This document shows, piece by piece, positions 1-12,816 of a stretch of 64,000 bases of DNA (the stretch's first letter is position 1; each line of letters starts with the position of its first letter). The translations under genes were made by a program, and so were the position numbers. This stretch comes from Siphonodentalium dalli (lineage: Eukaryota; Mollusca; Scaphopoda; Gadilida; Siphonodentaliidae). Below the pieces are notes generated by a model that saw only the letters and a list, made by a program, of their open reading frames with translations, was not told where the DNA came from and did not search any database. The stretch covers positions 52,677,899 to 52,741,898 of the forward strand of contig CP136067.1 of the NCBI GenBank assembly GCA_032622095.1, read 5' to 3'.

Positions 1-133
1 TTGAGTAAAAATCAATTCCTCGGCCAGGTTTTTAAGATTCAAAGTCAGTCAAAGTTGACATTTTTCGAATTTGTTTTTAATTGAATGCATTTTACTCTAT
101 ATTTTAATGATTGTATTTCCGTTCTCGTTACAG

Positions 134-224
134 ATGTGCCAGGTCAGTATTCTCGATCATCTCCAGCCCTGAAGCCATCGTGAACTTCAACGTAGATCAT
201 GACATGAAACTCTACTCAGGCTAA
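134..224 (+). CDS. Possible terminal exon running into a foldback element
   Basis: After acceptor TCCGTTCTCGTTACAG, a phase 2 frame reads CARSVFSIISSPEAIVNF, then NVDHDMKLYSG and a TAA at 222-224. From about position 174 the sequence is the left arm of a foldback element, so the last residues and the stop would come from a transposon. It could be the last exon of a gene entering from the left edge, or a chance frame. Confidence 0.28.
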
Positions 225-742
225 CGCCCGTATATATATAGAGATCATATTCCGCCAGTACACAACCTTTGAACTTTTTGAAGTTTTTACAGGGAACCTT
301 ATGAAGCTGAAAAAATTACGCGGGGAATATATTTCTTAGTTATTATATCTGTTCCTTAATAATGTACTCCAATGTAAGTGAAGGTCCTGACTAAATTTTT
401 CGATTTAAGTGACTATGTGAGCGATTTTGCTTCGCGTCGCTTACAATTATGTAATTTCTCTTGGTTAATTAATTCAATGTTTATTGCGATATCGGCTCAG
501 AAAAGTCACAGAAAAGCATGCAATTTCGAGTTGGGACCTTCTCCTTCGGTGAATTACATTATTAAGGAACAGACAATAACTAAGAAATATATTCCCCGCG
601 TTATTTTTTTTACTTTATAAGGTTCCCTGTAAACATTTCAAAAAGTTCCAAGGTTTTGTACTGATCTCTACAGGCTTTAGCCATAGTAGAGATTCATGGC
701 ATGATCTAACATCAACGTAGCCGTTGCTTACTTCAAGATGGC
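174..742. mobile_element. Foldback element with long imperfect inverted arms
   Basis: The left arm (about 174-369) and the right arm (about 545-742) are reverse complements over most of their length. They share, for example, the block around GCGGGGAATATATTTCTTAG. The centre is AT-rich and unique, with no coding capacity beyond a short chance frame. Likely a non-autonomous foldback/MITE-type transposon. Confidence 0.65.
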
Positions 743-2410
743 AACGAAACGGGAAAGCAGCGACAATACATTTAGATCAGTTTTGGTTTAGAATGATATT
801 CAGATGACGCTGGTTGAAATTGAATTTGTGTGACTATATATCCTGTTTGTTAAAGGGGCAATAACTGAGTGTTATACTTGTGCTCCGATTATGTTGTGAG
901 CTATTCTTTATTCCAATTATTTATGTTTAACCTATTATAAGGCAGATTATTGTAATGGCGTTCAATGTGATTAATATACCACTTGGTTCTTGACCTCATG
1001 TTACGTATGATATGCGCGCAACAAAAAGGTGTTGGTCTGTTATGAATTGATTAACTGCTCATTTATCTTTATGGCTCGTTCAATATAATTTTAATGTGAC
1101 GTAAATTATGTGCAGGAATGGAAGATAACATATCGACATTCACCAACACCCACCTTATGCGCATTGTATGATGACCAAATGTTATAAACCGACTGGACGA
1201 ACACACATGTACATGTACTGTGTATAAGCTGAAACGCACATTGTCTTTTCTTTTTTTTTTACATGTGAGCATTATGAATGCTGGTAGTTTATATTCAAAA
1301 TCCCAAAATATCTTATATGTTTTTGGTGATTGTTTGAGAGACATTAATCTTGGTGGCAATGGCTGACCTTCGAATGTCAGCATGTTCCCTTGTGCAATTT
1401 AACTACAATATGACAATGGTCGACAAAAGATTGTTTTATTTACTGTTCTGAAACCTGTGTTTTCAAGATACATGCACAATTTAGCTAATTCGTTTTGTTT
1501 TGTTTTTTCTATTGCATACTCTCGTGGATAGATGTCGCCACGGGTAAGTAAACTCGTACCACGGATCAGATTGAATGTTATACATTGTCGAATACATAGT
1601 GATCACGGTTTTGTCCAATTTCAACCTCTATCAATTTAAGGGCGTATATGGTGATAATACTTTCATATGATTAGTAGTTTATGGTTAACCTCCTCAATTT
1701 AGCATATATACAAATGACAAATATATACATGTTATATAAATATGCATGCAAATGTTATACTAATCACAATACTAATCACAATATTAATCTTACAGTGTTT
1801 ACGTCATGTCACACGCATGCGGTCGGGTTCTGACATTTTCAAGTTTCAAGTGTTAGTGAGGTCGGTGATAATCTAAAGAATTTAGAAATGGGAAGGCATA
1901 CATAGAGGTTCCCGAATACCAGTTGCCCTTTTAAAACCTGATGAGCAATATCACATGCGTGTGATCGAGCGAAATAAAATTTCCAATTAAATTATTTACT
2001 GGACATCAATGTTGAGTATTGGAACTTGAGAACGTGTGTCGTCATATTACCTTCTCGGGTGAAATTAGACAAGGGTTTCAGACATCGAATTCAGAAAGTA
2101 GCATACATCATATGTATTATAACACTGTAACACCAACATATAATAACTCGCCGACGTAGGTAATGGTTGTTTACTTTCAACTTTCAAAATACATTGTCAT
2201 TCACAAATTGCAAGGACGCATGTGCGTTTGTGAGTTATTATCGTTAAAATGGTACCCATATCACGAGTGAAACGGATCCAATGTGTCATTTACACATGTA
2301 GCAGATTGATTCATGATTTGGCGGATCACGTTTCCCACAACACCCGATCCTCATAGCATTATCAGATACACAGACACTTAAAGATAGTCTATCTCTTTTA
2401 GTTCCCTGGA
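743..2410. other. Non-coding stretch
   Basis: AT-rich DNA with short homopolymers. No coding exon is supported other than the weak 12 bp candidate at 1532-1543. Confidence 0.6.
1532..1543 (+). CDS. Possible 12 bp microexon
   Basis: Twelve bases lie between an AG preceded by a T-rich stretch (TCTCGTGGATAG) and a consensus donor ACGG|GTAAGT. They would read MSPR. Very weak on its own; listed because three such multiple-of-three candidates precede the 174 bp exon on the same strand. Confidence 0.12.
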
Positions 2411-2801
2411 TATAAAATATTAGACATGAATCGAAGACCCCTGTCCGGAAATGCTTCTATCGGTTAATATTGATTATATTTCTAATATTTTCTGGTCTAA
2501 AACGTGTGGTTGTTTAGCTAACGAACAGAAGTGGTTACTGTAAACAGAGACTAGAAATGTCTTTGTGTAATTTTGTAACACATAAACGTTAATTAGACTC
2601 ATTGTCGCTTATACATATGTAATAAAACAATACAAACAATCAATCTGGGACATTTGACGTTCGGAGCATAGCTACGGGAATACCATAATGATGTCCCATT
2701 TAATCATCTCATTTTATAATAAAATATTCGAAGTAAAATCAATATTAATTGATCAAAGCGTTTCCGGACTTGGGTCTTCAATTCATATCTATTATTTTAT
2801 A
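2411..2801. mobile_element. Foldback element
   Basis: Arms at 2411-2490 and 2727-2801 are imperfect reverse complements; both contain GTCCGGAAA next to GAAGACCC. The spacer is unique and non-coding. Confidence 0.55.
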
Positions 2802-4300
2802 CCCACGAAACTATTTCAAAATTGTTTCATGAAGAGTTAATCCATCTTTAATCGCGGATAATCTTTTACCATCAAAAGATACTTAATTATGCACCATATA
2901 CGGCCATCGATCCCACCACGTTATATGCAACTTAATAATGGTATTGCTGCGGACAGAGTATGGTAAGGGTGATAACCCAATATAGAACGTACTTTCAACG
3001 AAATAACGGATATCTCTGAAACAATTTGCAACATCACAATGATCAACTTTGGTCATATGTAAGTCAAATTCACATATTGGGTGGGTGGGCTTGTTGAGAT
3101 TTTGCGTCATTCTTCTGAAAAAAACCGCTCTTTAAATACAAAAATGAGTTCTCATCTATTTGTGTACCTTATACGCCAATCGAGCCCACCGTTACGGTCT
3201 TTAAATCTTAATACTGAAATGTCCACGGGCACAACATGATGAATATATTGACGAAATACCGGATATATTCAGAAATTAATTATAAAATAAATTAAAAAAA
3301 ACATTTTTATAAAGCGATTCTTTTAAGAACGTTTTTATCCGAAGAAATTCAAATTGATTAAATAACGGAGATATTCAGAACTGAAAATATAAAGAGCGTT
3401 TTTAAAGAGCGTTTTTTCTTCTTGAAGAAGTTATTTTAAATACCATATATTACATATAGTAATTTCCATTCCGTTTCTCTATTTCAGAATTGTCCAACAA
3501 TGGTGAGTTATATCGTTGCTATATAGACAAATACTGTGTGTTACTGACGAATTAGCAATTAGTGGAATTTTACAACTAGTCATACATATATATGGAAACT
3601 TAATAAATGTACATACGCCCTTTTCCACACATTCTATACACAGAAAACTGAAGTATGGTACAATATGGTTTATTGCCACCAGAACACATCGATGCGATTC
3701 GTTGGTGAATGACTCTCCAATCAGAGTGCATGCATGCAAGAATATATCAATCAGATGTATTTAATGGAAGGACAACTAACTAACCAAATCACCTCTGAAT
3801 CGTGGAATACAATGCCCGTCGGTTCCGCGCACACACCGAATACACTAATGGACCACATAACACCATGCATGCCAGTTACTGTGTTCACAGTGTAGTTCCA
3901 GCAGTACATTCTAAATATTTACGGGGTGCGCATGCAATGAGTCATGCAACGGAGGTCGGGGACGCTATTGCATGTGCTTATACGCGAAACCACACGCATG
4001 TATATGTCCATGTGGAACGTCGCGATTACCCTTTGTGTATATGTACGACTAGTCCTGGTCATCTATCCTCGTGTGGAAATGACAGACGTCGGTTTGTCGC
4101 CATCTCATTTGCACTTTAAAATCTCCCTCAGAGGATCGCGATTATACTGAATGTTGTTCATGCAAGAAATCTAGATACAAATGTAGCTCATGCATTGACC
4201 GACATTTAACTGAAGTTGCACAGAAGCCGATGCACAGGGGTCCGGGGACTTATAATTTGTTGGCAGCATTATAACACCATGACAATCTCCGTTTCAAAGC
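2802..4300. other. Non-coding, partly repetitive
   Basis: At about 2890-3400 a phrase like CGAAATAACGGATAT recurs three times in degenerate form, and GAGCGTTTTT recurs near 3400, suggesting a decayed satellite. A possible microexon sits at 3488-3502. The rest shows no supported feature. Confidence 0.4.
3488..3502 (+). CDS. Possible 15 bp microexon
   Basis: A strong pyrimidine-rich acceptor (CCGTTTCTCTATTTCAG) is followed after 15 bases by donor ATG|GTGAGT. The exon would read NCPTM in phase 0. Such a short exon cannot be proved from sequence. Confidence 0.2.
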
Positions 4301-4534
4301 AATGAAAGAATTTGAGTGCCCGTCCGAAGGGCGGCACGGGGACTGTGATGGGCTCATCCGTGGATCGCCCTTACGCCCTGTCTTGATTATTCTTTTGTCG
4401 TTGTTTCCTTTCCATCAGTCAGGCCGCGGGTCGGGTGGAAAAGTCTTGAGTCTGGGCTTTGTCATCGTCGTAGGTGTCTTGCACCTTGTCTGTGCCTTGG
4501 CTCAGTCTTTGCCTTTATCTTGCCTCAGCTTTTT

Positions 4535-4836
4535 GGAAAATGCGGGACGATCCAGCGGTGTCGCTGGGTTGCGCATTTTCTCTTGGTTGTCCTGGCCCGG
4601 GACCATCCAATAGGCGCATTGGACTGCGGGTTCCTAAGAGAGTACGGGACGGTCCAGTGATTCCACTGGACTGCGTGCTCTCTTCTAGTTCAGCCCGGGA
4701 CGGTCAAATACTACTATTAGACTGTGGGATTTCTCTGTTTCAGGATACGGGACGGTCTAGCATAGCCTGCTGGACTGCGTATCCTAAACCCGGGACGGTC
4801 CAATAAGCCTATTGGACTGCGTGTATTTTCAGCCAC
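4535..4836 (-). repeat. Array of six related hairpins in the 3' region of the retrotransposon
   Basis: Six units about 43-55 bp apart (GGG starts at 4544, 4599, 4646, 4697, 4749 and 4792). Each holds a hairpin of the form CGGGACGGTCC-stem-loop-stem-GGACTGCG. Stem sequences differ between units but pairing is kept; for example TCCAGTG/CACTGGA against TCCAATA/TATTGGA, with outer stems GAAAATGCG/CGCATTTTC, AGAGAGTACG/CGTGCTCTCT and AGGATACG/CGTATCCT. The array begins right after the RT frame's stop, so it would lie in the element's 3' UTR. Confidence 0.7.
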
Positions 4837-5395
4837 GGAGAAGCTGTTTGCGTTGTAAACACTTCCTCATGATGTCACTGCCGTCCACTCTCGCAAGTGT
4901 ACTTTCCTTCAGATCGCGCAGACTCTCTCTGGTGGGTTCCATTTCAGCGATGGTATGCAGATCTACAATACGGGTGCGATACGGTGCTTGCAGTGCCACC
5001 CCAGGGTCTTGTTTTGGACCACCTGTAGCATTTGGGTCGCGTGATTTGCTGCCAGGTTGGTAGCCACAGATGCATATTCCATGATTGGTCTTACGAGCGT
5101 TTTGTAGACTCTAAGCAGTGTGGACATGCTAGCGCCTCATGAAGTTCCTCTCAGCCGTCTGAGAAGATTCACTCGTAGCATGGCCCTCGTGGCTACCTTA
5201 TTCACATGGGTTAACATAGTGAGTTTAGTGTCCATAGTGACGCCTAGGAAGGTAACCTCTTTCGAGGCAACCAAGTCTATGCCAGAGACTTTAAGTTTGA
5301 CCGCCATCTTGCGTCGTCGATTCGAGAACAGCTCAAATTTTGTTTTGTTCGCATTAAACTTAATGCGCCATTTCGAGACCAGTCTCAAATAATAA
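4830..5395 (-). pseudogene. Non-LTR retrotransposon reverse transcriptase C-terminal fragment, broken
   Basis: The minus strand encodes FNANKTKFELF, then VTFLGVTMDTKLTMLTHVN, typical of the thumb region of LINE reverse transcriptases (F-L-G-V-x-x-D-x-x-L-x-x-x-x-H). The frame then hits TGA where a Trp is expected in LRGTS-W-GAS. After the stop it continues LLRVYKTLVRPIMEYASVA, and shifts near 4985 to another frame reading RIVDLHTIAEMEPTRESLRD up to a stop at about 4837. At least one nonsense mutation and one frameshift make it a pseudogene. Its 5' part is missing. Confidence 0.75.
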
Positions 5396-6214
5396 ATAAA
5401 GTGAGTAGATGGGCGCGAAGCGCCCGGGATGGTCGAAATGTTCGAGTGATCTTCCCCTTCACCCCCCCAACCCCCGTCTCAAATTAATCACAGCTTCCAT
5501 TTTATACAAATTTTACACCATGGTAGCAGTAATGCGATTGGTGCAATCAGCTACATTCGGTTTCGCATCCAATCGTATGTTCTCTTATTCTCATCGCTTG
5601 ACGGCAATTCCTTATCGGCATAATTATAATAGGTGAAGCGGAAACAATTAATTGGTTTATTTTACCTATGGTCACAAACTGACACAGCATGGTCAATGTA
5701 TGTTATTTTAATTCACCATTATTGCGATTCTGGGTTGGGTAGCCCGACTTTTTTTCTCATTTTTTTTCGCCTTGTCGTATTTTATGGACGTTAGTTTTGA
5801 AGAATAATGTCCAAGGAAGCGGTAGAGTTGTCAACGAAATAGGTAATTTGAAAAGAAATGTGTTTTTGAAGCCAGTTGCCTCAAAGTTGGCATGAATTCC
5901 TCGAAATGGGGACCTGTGACCCTTCTTGTAATAAATAATACAAAATTTAAAAAAAATGTTCCCGAACCCCTGTATGCTATATAGTGGTACGAAGTCGAAG
6001 TGTTCTGCTCAGCAGGCACGATGTGGGAGAGAGATTATCATGCTCAATGATTGTGTTAATTTTCGAGGGATGTTCAGTGAAAATAAAAGCAGATAATACA
6101 AGTGCTGAAGGATTCATATTATGGTAAATGTTCAGATAATAATGAACTTATTATCTGAATATGTCCTAAGGGAACTACTTTCCAATGCGTATTTATAACA
6201 TAAAGGATTAACCG
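5396..6214. other. Non-coding stretch
   Basis: No supported gene. At about 6089-6170 on the plus strand lies a decayed copy of the repeated fragment found at 33.7-33.9 kb; it keeps the reading DNTSAE and then has stops. Confidence 0.4.
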
Positions 6215-7510
6215 GCCAGGGGGGGGTGTGGGAAAAAAATGCCAGGCACGTATGATCATTTTAATTTTTGCCGGCCTCGGACCACCCACCCACCCAATTT
6301 CTTCCGTTTCCGGCCTTTTTTTCCAGGCAATTTTGGACACCCACCCTTTTTGTCCGTTTCAGGAATTTTTTTCCGGTCAGTTTTGGACACCCACCCCTTA
6401 AATAGTTTATTGCGCGAGATTTTAATAGAACAGTGCATAATGCAGATAATTTTAACGATACTATTTGAATTTATCATATAAGTGTCATTAATTAAGAAAT
6501 GTGTCAACATAATCACATTTCTAGGGATAGGCAGAGTGCCAAAGTTTTTATTAACATTCATTTTCATAATATATAGTGATTATTTGATATTTTTATATTT
6601 GCTATGTGATATATTGCTTGAACCAAATTTGTTATCAAAACATGTGGAAATACAACTGTTCATCCCAGTTCATCCCAGTTTGAAGAATAATGCTAATACC
6701 AAACATAACCATGATATACCCGCATGACTCTTCTTGGGGCATCTCAGAAACCAGAACTGAGGAAACATGTTATAGCGTGTAATGGCAGGCTGATAGTCAC
6801 TGCCTGAAGTATACGTAATAGGCTTCGTAATAATTGGGAATAACATATGGATGGATAGCCCAATCTCACCTCTTTTTTGCTCACGATATCAGTGACGATA
6901 AAATCTTTGTTACTGTGATTAACATTACAAGCTGATTCACATTAACTTGGAAAACAATTTGAAATTTAAACACTCTTAAAAGAGATTTGCCTTATGCGGA
7001 AGAAGAAGAAGAAATTGTTCAAGCTGGCCCGGCTGGCCTTCAATTTATATGTTAAGATTTTATGTTTTACGTTGTCAAAATTCTATTTTATTCCATTATT
7101 TATTATATCTTTATTTCCATGTCACATATGGTCAAGTGTGCGTTCATTTTATTGCTTATTTTCAGCTGAGTTCTGCATATTTATTCTTATTTTGTTGTAT
7201 CAGTAGATGGAATGCTGATTAAATTTTATTTTTCCAATAGCGCAGTTTCTTGTTCTATCATGTTGAATTTGGTTTATTGTTGGTCATTGTGCAACTGATC
7301 CAACTTCTGATAACCTCTATATATAGTATAGCATTGCTATTAACTATATATGACCTGTTTCTGTTCAAAACACAACAAAATAAGACTCAATAGCAGAAAT
7401 GGAAAAAAAAATTGGCACATGGAAAAAACTGCTTTTCGGACCCGAGAGACACCCACCCACCCCATCATACGCCTGGAAATTTTTCCGACCCCCCCCCCCC
7501 CCTGAATCGG
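6215..7510. mobile_element. Possible non-autonomous element flanked by inverted G/C-tract ends
   Basis: The left end (about 6215-6270: G-run, GGGAAAAAAATGCCAGGC, GTATGAT) is an inverted match to the right end (about 7455-7510: ATCATACGCCTGGAAATTTTTCC, then a C-run). The left flank also has repeated TTTTGGACACCCACCC phrases. The interior is AT-rich and non-coding. A similar C-run/GGAAAAA unit occurs at 43.96-44.08 kb. Confidence 0.4.
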
Positions 7511-7790
7511 CCAGAATTATTCAAACCTAGTATTGTGGCTTCAGTCATGCTCGCATACCAACTGTATGTGATTTAGACAGGCGTGGGATGCGATATAAAT
7601 GTAGCGCACCACACTTAGTCCAGCCATTCCTTGTTACACTCTGGAACCCATTAAGAATCCTTCTGAACGTGTCAGTACCAGGAGCAACCGATCTTTCATG
7701 TAGCTATCGACACGGCTCACCACGTCGTGTTTAATTGGGAGAAACCATTAAATTATTTTGTGTATTTCTATGTGGAAATGCTATATGTGG

Positions 7791-8209
7791 ACCTCGGTAG
7801 CTCAAAGGTTTAAGTTTTCTAATTGTAGTCGTTGTCAACGCGGAGATTATGAGTTCGAGCCAAAACGACGGACCGCAGAGCTTCATAACGATGGCTATGT
7901 TTTGTGTTAAGCGGAGTGTTACTATAATGTTATGCGCTGTTCAAATATGGCGCATTGTTATGACCATTTAGCAAGGTTTCTCGTATTGTGACTGCTTAGC
8001 ACCACTCACGCGTTAAGGGAGTATTCGGCTCGTGTGACGATAGATCGTGTCAGTATACTAACCTTGTTATGCGGACGAATTTGTCGCGGTTGGGGTTGCT
8101 TCATCGCTGGAAGATGGGAGTGTCAATTGTGCCACGTGTCCTACAACCGAGGTAATAATTGACGGAAAGTCCCTTGAAACTCACTGTGTAAAGTGCTATA
8201 TAAATGGAT
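7791..8209 (+). mobile_element. tRNA-derived SINE
   Basis: Starts with a tRNA-like head having an A-box-like TAGCTCAAAGGTTTAAG and a B-box-like GAGTTCGAGCC. It ends with GTGTAAAGTGCTATATAAAT, the kind of tail shared by animal tRNA-SINEs. The head cannot fold as a sound tRNA, so it is not a tRNA gene. Confidence 0.6.
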
Positions 8210-9354
8210 CGATTCCCAGGCAAATTGCCACCTATATATTTTGAAAGACATAGCAATAGCAAAAATGCATTATAGCAATTTCTAATTAACAGCTTAATAT
8301 GAGAAACACGAGTTAGAAAAACGCAATAACATTCTACCTGTTGCTGCTTTCCCTAAAATTATGCAAAACGAGATCGTCATTGTCCTCATGTCAAGTGACG
8401 TCATGCACATAAATATATGGAAGCCTGTCGTAACGTCGGTATGTAGACAAGCAACGTAGTTATGCATGTACTCAGTCTTTCGAAAACATTTTATAAAATT
8501 ATACTCTATTTACGGGATACACTTGATTAGTGTATGAATCCACGTTTCCACGACAATTAAATCTATGGATGTCAGAAGATCTGAGTAGACACGCACCTCA
8601 CGAGGAGAGTATTATATAGTACGGTTTAACACACATAAATAAAAAAAAACATCATTGCTCAAAGAAATGGAGCATTAAAACAATGGGTTCAGCAAGGTCC
8701 GCTATGTGTAGTCCTACATGTTTATATACAATCGTCGAACGAATGAATATTGATTAATTTTATCTTATGGTTAGTGAATTTTATACGTGCATACATTTAA
8801 TTGTCCCGCAGCCAGCAAGGAGAGGATAACAACATTTTTCAGCATCATCGCAATAATCTTGAATTGTCCACGGTACCACGCGGTTAATGGTGTTAGTAGG
8901 TCAAGAGTATTAATATGTTCTTACTCATTTCTCTGTATTATTTCACTGAAAACGCCCAAATGTTGTGGTTTTTATAATCCATATATTTAGCCTATTTATG
9001 ATTTTATTTTTCAATCGGAGTTCATTGACTTTGATTGTGTCTTCGGAGTGGTTTAAAATTATGGTCTCAACAAATTACAGAAATGTTAAATAACCAAATT
9101 TTGTATAACAAAAAACAAAAACATAGTGGACACGGAATATACTGAGACCGAAGGTATAGAGACCATAATTTGTTTAGACGGACAGCAAACATATATATAT
9201 CAAATTTACGCTAAAACTGAAATTCACCGGATACCGTATATTTTCTCGCGATTGAAATTTTCTGGGTTGATAATATAGGTTTCGAAAACGAGCTTCTTGA
9301 ATTTCGTTCTCAGTTACGACTTGCCAATCTCATTCTCAGATAGTCTTATATGGG
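8210..9354. other. Non-coding stretch
   Basis: No coding exon or repeat structure that I can support. Confidence 0.5.
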
Positions 9355-10170
9355 ATATCGGTTCTGTGGCCAGAACCATAGTAGCCACAGGGAAATATTT
9401 TATATGCGTGTGATACCACGCAAAGGCCGTCAAAAAATGAGGGAAACCGGGCCAAATATCCGCATCCATTTTGTTTTTCGAAAATTGGGATGAAATCGTG
9501 CATGAGGGTCAAATATGGTATTCGTTGTTACCAAGCCGGCTGTGTTACCAGAACCATGTTACCAACGCCTATCAATCGATGGGGAACCAACCCATTTATA
9601 GACGCATCTAATTGTTCGAAAATTGGGCGAAAGTCGTGCATTGGGGGGGGGGGTCAAAATAGCACTTTTCATTACTAAATCGCCACTGTGACCAGAACCA
9701 TGGTAGCCACCAGGGAACACTTGAACATTCATGCGGTGATACACCATGGCTGCCAATAGATGACGACTCCGGCCCAATAGCCGCATCCAATATTTAAACA
9801 ATTGGGCTGAAGTCGTGGACGGGGGTCAAACTAGAAAATATGTAAGTATTTCTTTGGTAAATCGGTTATGTGGCCAAAACAACCGGAAATCATTGCATAT
9901 TAATGTGGTGCCACCACATGACCATCCACAAAGCACGAACCCGTCCAAATAGCCGTGAGCGTCCAATATTTTGAAAATTGGCTGAAGTGTTCGCATGGGG
10001 GGGGGGGGGTCAAAATAAGACGTTTTGTTCCTAAATCGGCTCTGTCGCCATGCAGATGTACAGTGGCCACCCGTAAATCATTGCCACCCCATGGCCGTCC
10101 ACAATTGAGGACGCATCTATTTATTTTTTCTCGAAAATTGGGCTAACGTCGTGCATGGAGGTCAAATTAA
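9355..10170 (+). repeat. Degenerate tandem satellite, about 145-180 bp units
   Basis: Five units are recognised by a recurring order of phrases: GTGGCCAGAACCAT-like, GTAGCCAC, TTCGAAAATTGGG, GTCGTGCAT, then a G-run and GGTCAAA. The GGTCAAA marker lies near 9507, 9652, 9825, 10006 and 10160. G-runs vary in length between units. Non-coding. Confidence 0.6.
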
Positions 10171-11435
10171 TAAAGTGCACTTCGTCACTACGAAACTGGA
10201 CTGTCACCATGCACAGTTGCATGAGATGAGATAAAGCTGACACCTTACGTCAACTGCAAGAACCGATTGCTGACACACATACATACAACAATATATACTA
10301 GTCTATATATCTCAACCCCAATAATATTTACTCGTGAACTAAGATCGTGTCAAAAGCAATAAGGACCAGTCAGGTTTACACCATAGCTCCCTATGGAACT
10401 AGTGGTTGCACATTAGCCCGTAATATGACCCATGGTACCAATTAATATATCGCTTCAAACTATCTATCTTATGAATAAAAAGACAATTTGTGGTTATTAA
10501 TGTCGTTTTTCAATTGGCCGTATAAGTAGTATCAACACCATTGATGAGGTTTGACATGGCATGCTGTGTATATCTGACAATTTTCCTGGTCTAGAGATAC
10601 CAGTTCATAACAAAAATACTTCCATGGTAATGAATATCATCAAAAATATTTATAAAATGATTTTATCTATATATCCCAGAATTAGATGAGGAGAAATGAT
10701 TATTTTCTATCCTGCCTTGACCTATGACCTTAAAAAAACCTCAATGTCCCAGACCTCACGTCAACAAGTTAAAATCAGCTGAAAGAAATATCTATCTTGA
10801 ACAAATTACAGGCCACATTCCGTTCACATTTTGCAACGAAGTGTGAAAAACGACCACTTTATTAACCATACCCCCAATATTTAGACACTTCTTGTTGCGG
10901 AAGGGTAGTGGCCCTTCCGCCATATCCGAGGCAGTAAACTGTGAACTCAAGCTTGCTATCATGTATTTTCTAAAGCCAGAGGTACCAAGCTTTCGAAAAA
11001 CACAATGACAATTTGCCCCCAATTTTGGTACCAACAAGCTCATATTTTCCCTGGTTACTCATAGACTAATTCTTATTCTTACATCATGCATACAAACGTG
11101 TAAGCTTTGCGAAGATCAATCCGATGCTAAAATCATACAGTGAAATCATTTTAAGTTCATTGAGGTGTATTAATCGTTGATTTCCTGGTTTGTCCAAACC
11201 ACGAAATCAGTAGCCAACGAAATAGTTGATACTATACATTAATTTTGAAGGGCATAATACCTATGCACAATGTAAAGAAATATTGAACGTTATGTATGTT
11301 TTCGATGTATGTCGTAAAATTTGTATAATATAACACGGAATTAAGGCGAGACGAAACGTAATAGTTTATAGTATTAAAGACCTGAGTAATATTTGAAGCG
11401 CAAATTTACTTAGTGTATATCGCATTTTATATTAT
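10171..11435. other. Non-coding stretch
   Basis: No supported gene. One open frame on the minus strand (10792-11043, 83 codons) lacks splice or domain support. Confidence 0.5.
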
Positions 11436-12217
11436 ACTAGAAGGTGACCCGACTTCGTCCGGGGTTTGACCTTGAATTGTCTATTTTGAAGGCCAAGGTC
11501 AAGTGGGGTCACGATTTGACCCGTCCAAAACACTGCCCGAACAAAAGTACCCGACAAAAGTACCCGTCGAAATCAATCCGGTTTTACCCGATTTGACCTT
11601 TTAACCCGATTTGATTTCCACTCAAGTATATAAACGCGCCTCATATACACACGCTCATTAATTATCAAGTTTCAACGTAAAGATAAATTACCATCGGTGC
11701 CCGAGATATCGCCAAGACGTCTGAAACAGTCAAATGCATCGGCCGGTTAAGCGTTAACGTGATCTAACGTTATGACCTCTAACGACGTCATAGAAGTTAC
11801 GCATTGTTTTTATCCTGATGGAAGATAGTACCACTTCTTCTTGATAATTGAGGCAGATAACTAAAACGGATACATACGCATTATATATCGTTGGAAAGAG
11901 GAAACACGAAATATTCTCACAGTGTCATTGTTATGACTGGAGTTTAATTATTCGCGCTGTTTCGAATCGATTTGTAAGCACCGAACTCAAATGAAAGTCC
12001 CGTAACACAGCGTAAAAACAGATTTGACCTCGGCACGTGAAAAGTTGACCTCGGATCTAAAAATAAATATGCCTATGCCACCCGCCGGCCGAAAATACTC
12101 CCACATACCAAGTTTCATCGAAATCGGGTCGGCCGTTTTCGAGTTCATCGCGAACACACAGACCACAGACAGACCACAGACAGATACACAGACAGATCTT
12201 CCAAAATATATAATAGA
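11436..12217 (+). mobile_element. Single copy of the CTAGAAGGTGACC element family
   Basis: Begins CTAGAAGGTGACCCG and ends with an ACAGACAG microsatellite and CCAAAATATATAATAG. The same ends bound each tandem unit at 29.0-32.5 kb. The first 150 bp and last 220 bp match those units closely; the middle is divergent. Unclassified and non-coding. Confidence 0.65.
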
Positions 12218-12789
12218 TAGCATTGAGAATATGACGCTTAAAACCTATATATTTGAAATTATTCGGTCGAGAGAAAAAAACAGCATGAAAAACATGTTTT
12301 AGTATGGAAATACGTGTAGCAATGTTTGTTTTCAATAGTTATGTAATTGTTTTGAGCCGGGTGTAATTCATTGACCCCTTTTGTGGTTTTCGAATCGTCG
12401 CGCAAAGAATTGCAGGCGAGCAAATGGACCCCTTTCTAACAAAGTGAGCATGCAATCTATATATATATATATAAAAGAGTAGGATATGTCCGTCTGTCCG
12501 TCTCTCTGTCTGTCTGTCCGCATTTTCTCCCAGACTGTTGGTCCGATTTCAACCAAATATGGTGTGGTGACTCAGTGTACCCGGCGGAGGTTATAACGGC
12601 GTTAGTTTTTTTTTCTTCAAAATTTTAATATAAAAAAATGTAATTAAAAAATTAAAAAGACATAAAAAATAAATGTTTGTTAATTTGAGCAAATAGCTCA
12701 AAATTTTTACCCCCATCCAAAGAAAAGTAATTTAGAAGCTTTAATTCGGATTATGCATCTTTTAGACTGATCATTCTTTTATATTTCAG

Positions 12790-12816
12790 TTCAGAAAGCG
12801 AGAAGTCCTTCATTCG
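12790..12816 (+). CDS. Possible 27 bp microexon
   Basis: Acceptor TTCTTTTATATTTCAG and donor TTCG|GTGAGT enclose 27 bases. In phase 0 they read FRKREVLHS, which would extend the helix of the 174 bp exon downstream. Length and borders fit an in-frame microexon. Without transcripts it may be chance. Confidence 0.35.

Noticed and set aside
4302-4836. Plus-strand frames of 103-110 codons rich in Leu, Ser and Gly
   Set aside because: They read through the antisense of the hairpin array and retrotransposon 3' region.
7791-7870. tRNA-like sequence with A and B boxes
   Set aside because: Acceptor and anticodon stems do not pair properly and a SINE body follows; it is a SINE head. The same applies at 22.8, 26.9 and 50.4 kb.
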